Source: Pseudarthrobacter psychrotolerans (lineage in GTDB: Bacteria; Actinomycetota; Actinomycetes; Actinomycetales; Micrococcaceae). Taken from it: a DNA stretch of 64,000 nucleotides. Both the position numbers and the translations under genes were made by a program. The notes beneath the pieces were generated by a model that did no database searches, was not told where the DNA came from, and saw only the letters and a program-made list of their open reading frames with translations. Shown in pieces: positions 60,617 to 64,000 of the stretch. Where the stretch lies: assembly GCF_009911795.1 (NCBI RefSeq), contig NZ_CP047898.1:4030001-4094000 (forward strand). Direction: 5' to 3'. Within the stretch, counting starts at the first letter, position 1; each line of letters begins with the position of its first letter.

Positions 60617-61738
60617 CTAGAGGGTAGCGGCTTCCGGCGCCCAGTCCTCGGGGAGGGCTGGGGATGCCGGAGCAGAGCTTTCGACGTCCACGAAAGTTCC
60701 GGATTCCATGGATTCGGTGATTGAGACCATGGAATCCAGGACGTGGTAGGCCAGGTCGCCGGTGGCGCGGTGCGGCACCCCGGCGCGGATGGAGCGCGCC
60801 ATGTCCAGGACGCCCATGCCACGGCCGTTGGCGGGTCCCGTGGCCGGGACGGTGGTCCAGTCCTCGTCACCGGCACGCCAAAGGCGGATGTCGCCGTCGA
60901 AATGGTTGGGGTCCGGTAGGGACAGTGTGGCTTCCGTGCCGGTGATTTCCACGAAGCCCATCCGCACGCGGGGGGATTCGAAGGAGAAGACGCTGTGCGA
61001 GGACGCCCCGCTCTCGAACTGCGCCATGGCGGACACATGCGTTGGCACTTCGACGGTGAACTCCTCGCCGGCCTTGGGCCCTGAACCAATGACCCGCAAT
61101 TCCTTGGCCTTGGAGCCGATGGCGGCCACCTTGCGGATGGAGCCGAACGCCTGGATCAAGGTGGTGAGGTAATACGGGCCCATGTCGAAGAGCGGGCCTG
61201 CGCCGTGCTGGAAAAGGAACGCCGGGTTGGGGTGCCAGGATTCCGGACCGGGAGTCTGGAACGTGGTCATCGCGGTCAATGGCGTGCCGATGTCGCCGCG
61301 TTCGATGAGCCGCAAAGCGGTCTGCAGCCCGGCTCCCAGGAAGGTGTCCGGGGCGCAGCCCAACCGGATTCCGGCGGCGTCGGCGGTTTTGAGCAGGCCC
61401 AGCCCGGATTCGCGGTCCAGCGAGAACGGCTTCTCGGTCCAGACGTGCTTGCCGGCGTTGACGGCTGCAGTGGCCACTTCCACGTGCGCCGCCGGGATGG
61501 TGAGGTTGACGATGATTTCGACGTCGGGATGGTTCAGTGCCGCGTCCACGCCGCCCCACTCCGCGATGCCGTATTCCTTGGCGCGGGCCTCGGCGGCTTC
61601 CTCGAAGAGGTCAGCGATGACGAGGACTTTCAGGTCCGGGAAGACGGTGAGGTTGTCCAGGTACTGCTTGCTGATGTTCCCGGCGCCGATGACGGCAACT
61701 CCCACCGGGCCGCGGCGGGTCGATGCTGCGTGGCTCAT
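60617..61738 (-). CDS. Gfo/Idh/MocA family oxidoreductase
   Basis: 373 residues. VGVAVIGAGNISKQYLDNLTVFPDLKVLVIADLFEEAAE is the dinucleotide-binding fold; TEKPFSLD gives the catalytic Lys-Pro motif; FDMGPYYLTTLIQAFG follows. It overlaps the isomerase-like gene by four bases (ATGA). Two family members in one operon are common in 3-keto-sugar and inositol degradation. Confidence 0.92.
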   Translation of the reverse strand: MSHAASTRRGPVGVAVIGAGNISKQYLDNLTVFPDLKVLVIADLFEEAAEARAKEYGIAEWGGVDAALNHPDVEIIVNLTIPAAHVEVATAAVNAGKHVWTEKPFSLDRESGLGLLKTADAAGIRLGCAPDTFLGAGLQTALRLIERGDIGTPLTAMTTFQTPGPESWHPNPAFLFQHGAGPLFDMGPYYLTTLIQAFGSIRKVAAIGSKAKELRVIGSGPKAGEEFTVEVPTHVSAMAQFESGASSHSVFSFESPRVRMGFVEITGTEATLSLPDPNHFDGDIRLWRAGDEDWTTVPATGPANGRGMGVLDMARSIRAGVPHRATGDLAYHVLDSMVSITESMESGTFVDVESSAPASPALPEDWAPEAATL

Positions 61739-62493
61739 GCGCGTGCTCCGGCTGTGCCGGTGCCCTGTGCGGCATTAAGGTAGGCGAGGCTCTCGGCGAT
61801 GCCTTCGAAGATGTCCCCGGCGTAGTCATCAAATTCGACTACGCCCACCTCGAGGGACTTTGCGGCGGCGATGACGTCCAGCACGGCGACCTTGCCCTGA
61901 CCCGCCGGCTGCTGCGCCTTGGTGTCGGTGTTCAGCGGTCCGTCTTTGATGTGGATGAACTTCACCCGGTCGCCCAGGCGCTCCAGCACCGCCACCGGGT
62001 CCTGGCCGCCCACGGCAACCCAGTAGGTGTCCACTTCGAGGACCAGCCCGGGGTCCAGGAGGTCCGCGAAGTACTCCAGCGCAGTGCGGCCCTCGATGGT
62101 TGATTCAAGTTCCCACGCGTGGTTGTGGTAACCCACGCGGATGCCGTGCTCGGCGCCCTTCTTGGCTGCTGCATTGAGTTTGGCTGCGGTGGCCTGGATG
62201 TCCTCGGCGGACTGCCAGTGCTCGGCTGGAAGGTAGGGGTCGATCACGGTGATGATGCCCAGTTCTTTGGCTGCCGCGAAGATTTCGTCCTGGTCCTGGC
62301 TGAGGAGGGGGGCGTGTCCGGACGGGGCGGTGAGGCCGTTTTCCTTCAGCGCGGCGCCGAGTTCCTTCGCCGTGGCCACGAAGTTGTAGGGCTCAACCTG
62401 GGTGAAGCCGATCTCCGCGACCTTGCGGATGGTGCCGGGCAGATCCTCCTGGATGGCGTTGCGCAGGGTGTAAAGCTGGATCGAGTAGGACAT
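61735..62493 (-). CDS. Sugar phosphate isomerase/epimerase
   Basis: 252 residues of the TIM barrel family: MSYSIQLYTLRNAIQEDLPGTIRKVAEIGFTQVEPYNF, the metal ligand Glu in LVLEVDTYWV, the His in VGYHNHAWELE and IHIKDGP. The ATG at 62493 follows AAAGGAAACACG; a longer start at 62532 is unlikely. It is followed by the overlapping dehydrogenase gene. Confidence 0.9.
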   Translation of the reverse strand: MSYSIQLYTLRNAIQEDLPGTIRKVAEIGFTQVEPYNFVATAKELGAALKENGLTAPSGHAPLLSQDQDEIFAAAKELGIITVIDPYLPAEHWQSAEDIQATAAKLNAAAKKGAEHGIRVGYHNHAWELESTIEGRTALEYFADLLDPGLVLEVDTYWVAVGGQDPVAVLERLGDRVKFIHIKDGPLNTDTKAQQPAGQGKVAVLDVIAAAKSLEVGVVEFDDYAGDIFEGIAESLAYLNAAQGTGTAGARA

Positions 62494-62545
62494 CGTGTTT
62501 CCTTTATGGGAGTTGTCGGTTCTGGAAGACAATCTGGTTTTGAGG

Positions 62546-63442
62546 CTAGCGGCCGGCGAGGGATCCGCCGATACCGCCCACGCTGAAGTACTTGTTCAGT
62601 GCGGCGAAGACGATGACCGGCGGGAGCATCATGACCACGGCGAGGGCCATGACTGAGGTCCAGTCCGTCTGGTTCTGCTGGAAGAAGGACTGCACGCCCA
62701 TGGGAAGTGTGAAGATCTCGGTGGAGCGCAGGAACACGATGGCAACGAGGTAGTCGTTCCAGGCCAGCAGGAAGGCGAAGATCGCCGTGGACAGGATGCC
62801 CGGAAGAGAGTTCCGCAGCACCACTTTGGTGAAGGAGCCGAAAACGGAGCAGCCATCGATCCAGGCGGCTTCTTCCAGGCTCATCGGGATGGAGTCGAAG
62901 TAGGCGGCCATCATCCAGGTGGCCACTGTCATGGTGGAGCCGACGTAGATGATGGTCAGGCCCATCAGGTTGTCCACGAGGCCCATGCCTGCGAACAGGA
63001 TGAACAGTGGCACCACCGAGGTGATGATAGGCAGGGACTGCATAACAAACAGCAGCAGTGAGTAGCCGGAGACGGCCTTGCTGCGGCCGCGGGAAAGGAC
63101 GTACCCGGCGGGCGCTGCGACAGCCACGGACACGGCCACCGTGCTCAGGGTGGTGATGAGGCTGTTCTGCAGCCAGGTGGAGGCGAGCGTCCCGGAGAAC
63201 ACCTTGCCGAAGTTCTCGAAAGTGAGTCCCGTGGTGGTGGTGCTGGTGGGGCCGGGTGTGAAGGCGAGCACCACCGTGACCATGATGGGCACGAGGACAA
63301 TCACGGTGATGGCCAGGATCAGGACGAACCGCCACCACTGACCGGTGTGGCCGGCCTCAGAGAGGACGCGGCGGTTATTAGTTGGGCCGGCGACGCCGAG
63401 GACCGGGCCGGACTCGGGGCGGGCGTGGACTGCTGCGCTCAT
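62546..63442 (-). CDS. Carbohydrate ABC transporter permease, second subunit
   Basis: 298 residues with six membrane segments (FVLILAITVIVLVPIMVTVV, LITTLSTVAVSVAVAAPAGYVL, and others). The EAA loop EEAAWIDGCSVFGSFTKVVLRNSLPG binds the ATPase. Typical MalG/LacG-type inner-membrane protein. The TAATG overlap (63442) couples it to the first permease. ATP-binding and solute-binding genes are not in the window. Confidence 0.92.
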   Translation of the reverse strand: MSAAVHARPESGPVLGVAGPTNNRRVLSEAGHTGQWWRFVLILAITVIVLVPIMVTVVLAFTPGPTSTTTTGLTFENFGKVFSGTLASTWLQNSLITTLSTVAVSVAVAAPAGYVLSRGRSKAVSGYSLLLFVMQSLPIITSVVPLFILFAGMGLVDNLMGLTIIYVGSTMTVATWMMAAYFDSIPMSLEEAAWIDGCSVFGSFTKVVLRNSLPGILSTAIFAFLLAWNDYLVAIVFLRSTEIFTLPMGVQSFFQQNQTDWTSVMALAVVMMLPPVIVFAALNKYFSVGGIGGSLAGR

Positions 63443-64000
63443 TATTCGACGCTCGACTTTCGTATCTGGCGGTACAGGAGAACGGAGACGACCACCAGTG
63501 TCATGGTCATCAGGAAGGCGATGGCAACGCCGGGTCCGGTTTGGAAGTCCTGGAAGACGCTGCGGTAGGCCAGGACAACGAGGGACGTGGTGGCGTCCAC
63601 CGGGCCACCGCCGGTGAGCAGATAGATGGTGGGGAAATCGTTGACGCAGAAGATGGTCATCAGGATCCAGCTGATGTAGGTGGACCGGGCGATCAGTGGC
63701 AGAGTGATCTGGCTGAACTGCTGCCAGGGGGTAGCGCCGTCCATGCTTGCCGCTTCGTAGACGGTGCTGTCCACAGAGGCCAAAGCCGCCGAAATCATCA
63801 TCATCATGAAGGGGAAGCTGATCCATACTTTGAAGACCATGACGGTGACGGCGGCGAGGGTGGGGTCGGCGAGGAAGAGCGGGGTGCCGAGGCCGAGGTT
63901 CCGGAACAGGGAGGGAACCAGGCTGCCGGGCGTTGCGACGAGCCAGTTCCAGGCGGTGGAGGACACCACGATCGGGACCACCCAGGGCAGGAGCAGCAGG
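63442..64000 (-). CDS. Carbohydrate ABC transporter permease, first subunit (3' part)
   Basis: At least 185 residues, running off the right edge on the minus strand, so the N-terminus is outside. The segment VVPIVVSSTAWNWLV is the third membrane helix region; the EAA loop EAASMDGATPWQQFSQITLPLI is complete; membrane helices STYISWILMTIFCV and AIAFLMTMTLVVVSVLLY follow. MalF/LacF-type. Forms the channel with the second permease. Confidence 0.9.
   Translation of the reverse strand, partial: LLLLPWVVPIVVSSTAWNWLVATPGSLVPSLFRNLGLGTPLFLADPTLAAVTVMVFKVWISFPFMMMMISAALASVDSTVYEAASMDGATPWQQFSQITLPLIARSTYISWILMTIFCVNDFPTIYLLTGGGPVDATTSLVVLAYRSVFQDFQTGPGVAIAFLMTMTLVVVSVLLYRQIRKSSVE

Overview
The window is about 64 kb of GC-rich, gene-dense DNA from the chromosome of an actinobacterium in the Micrococcales, most likely Arthrobacter or a close relative such as Pseudarthrobacter. 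The reasons are the base composition, the frequent GTG starts and ATGA overlaps, the actinobacterial families (DUF3151, MpaB-type oxygenase, SARP-like regulator, SSI-type inhibitors, LytR C-terminal protein) and several kinds of short intergenic palindrome. I see no phage, transposase, CRISPR or rRNA.

Layout. 1-7.3 kb: end of a class II aldolase gene, DUF3151, a uracil-DNA-glycosylase-like gene, a secreted M14 carboxypeptidase, purA, a YegP-like protein, and a sigma factor with a coupled membrane protein. 7.3-13.2 kb: a tightly overlapping minus-strand operon (acs, sfnG-like dimethylsulfone monooxygenase, O-acetylhomoserine sulfhydrylase, CoA-binding protein) behind a recognisable SAM riboswitch, with a second CoA-binding gene divergent from it. 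13.3-20.7 kb: small enzymes, an AbiEi/DUF559-like gene set among repeated palindromes, and purSQL. 20.9-30.5 kb: a secretory region with an exo-sialidase, a GH3/LacI gene remnant, a subtilase and two subtilisin-inhibitor-like (SSI) genes around a DNA-glycosylase-like gene. Several genes here carry single-base frameshifts. 30.5-38.3 kb: FAD oxidoreductase, OhrR-like regulator, two small paralogous proteins, lysC and an ABC-2 exporter. 38.4-46.1 kb: recR, dnaX, the SRP RNA, a yefM-yoeB toxin-antitoxin pair, then a short patchwork (EcsC remnant, GIY-YIG-like gene, duplicated NIF3/YqfO-like segment) up to a tRNA-Ser(GGA). 46.1-58.4 kb: MpaB-like oxygenase, M23 peptidase with a tandem-repeat tail, glutathione peroxidase, a phosphoesterase, Stealth and HAD genes, a SARP-like regulator, LytR_C, TetR, DsbA/FrnE and GNAT. 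58.4-64 kb: a sugar operon with two ABC permeases, two Gfo/Idh/MocA dehydrogenases and two sugar-phosphate isomerase/epimerase-like proteins; it runs off the end.

Working together. The strongest functional unit is the SAM-riboswitch operon. SfnG would release sulfur from dimethylsulfone, the sulfhydrylase would fix sulfide or a thiol onto O-acetylhomoserine and release acetate, and Acs would turn that acetate back into acetyl-CoA. The purine genes (purA, purSQL), lysC and dnaX-recR-SRP RNA are ordinary core genome. The SARP, TetR, Stealth and sugar genes are accessory.

Caution. At least seven frameshifts, each explained by loss of one G or C in a short run, fall in otherwise well-conserved genes. 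They may be sequencing errors, so the broken genes should not be taken as dead without rechecking.
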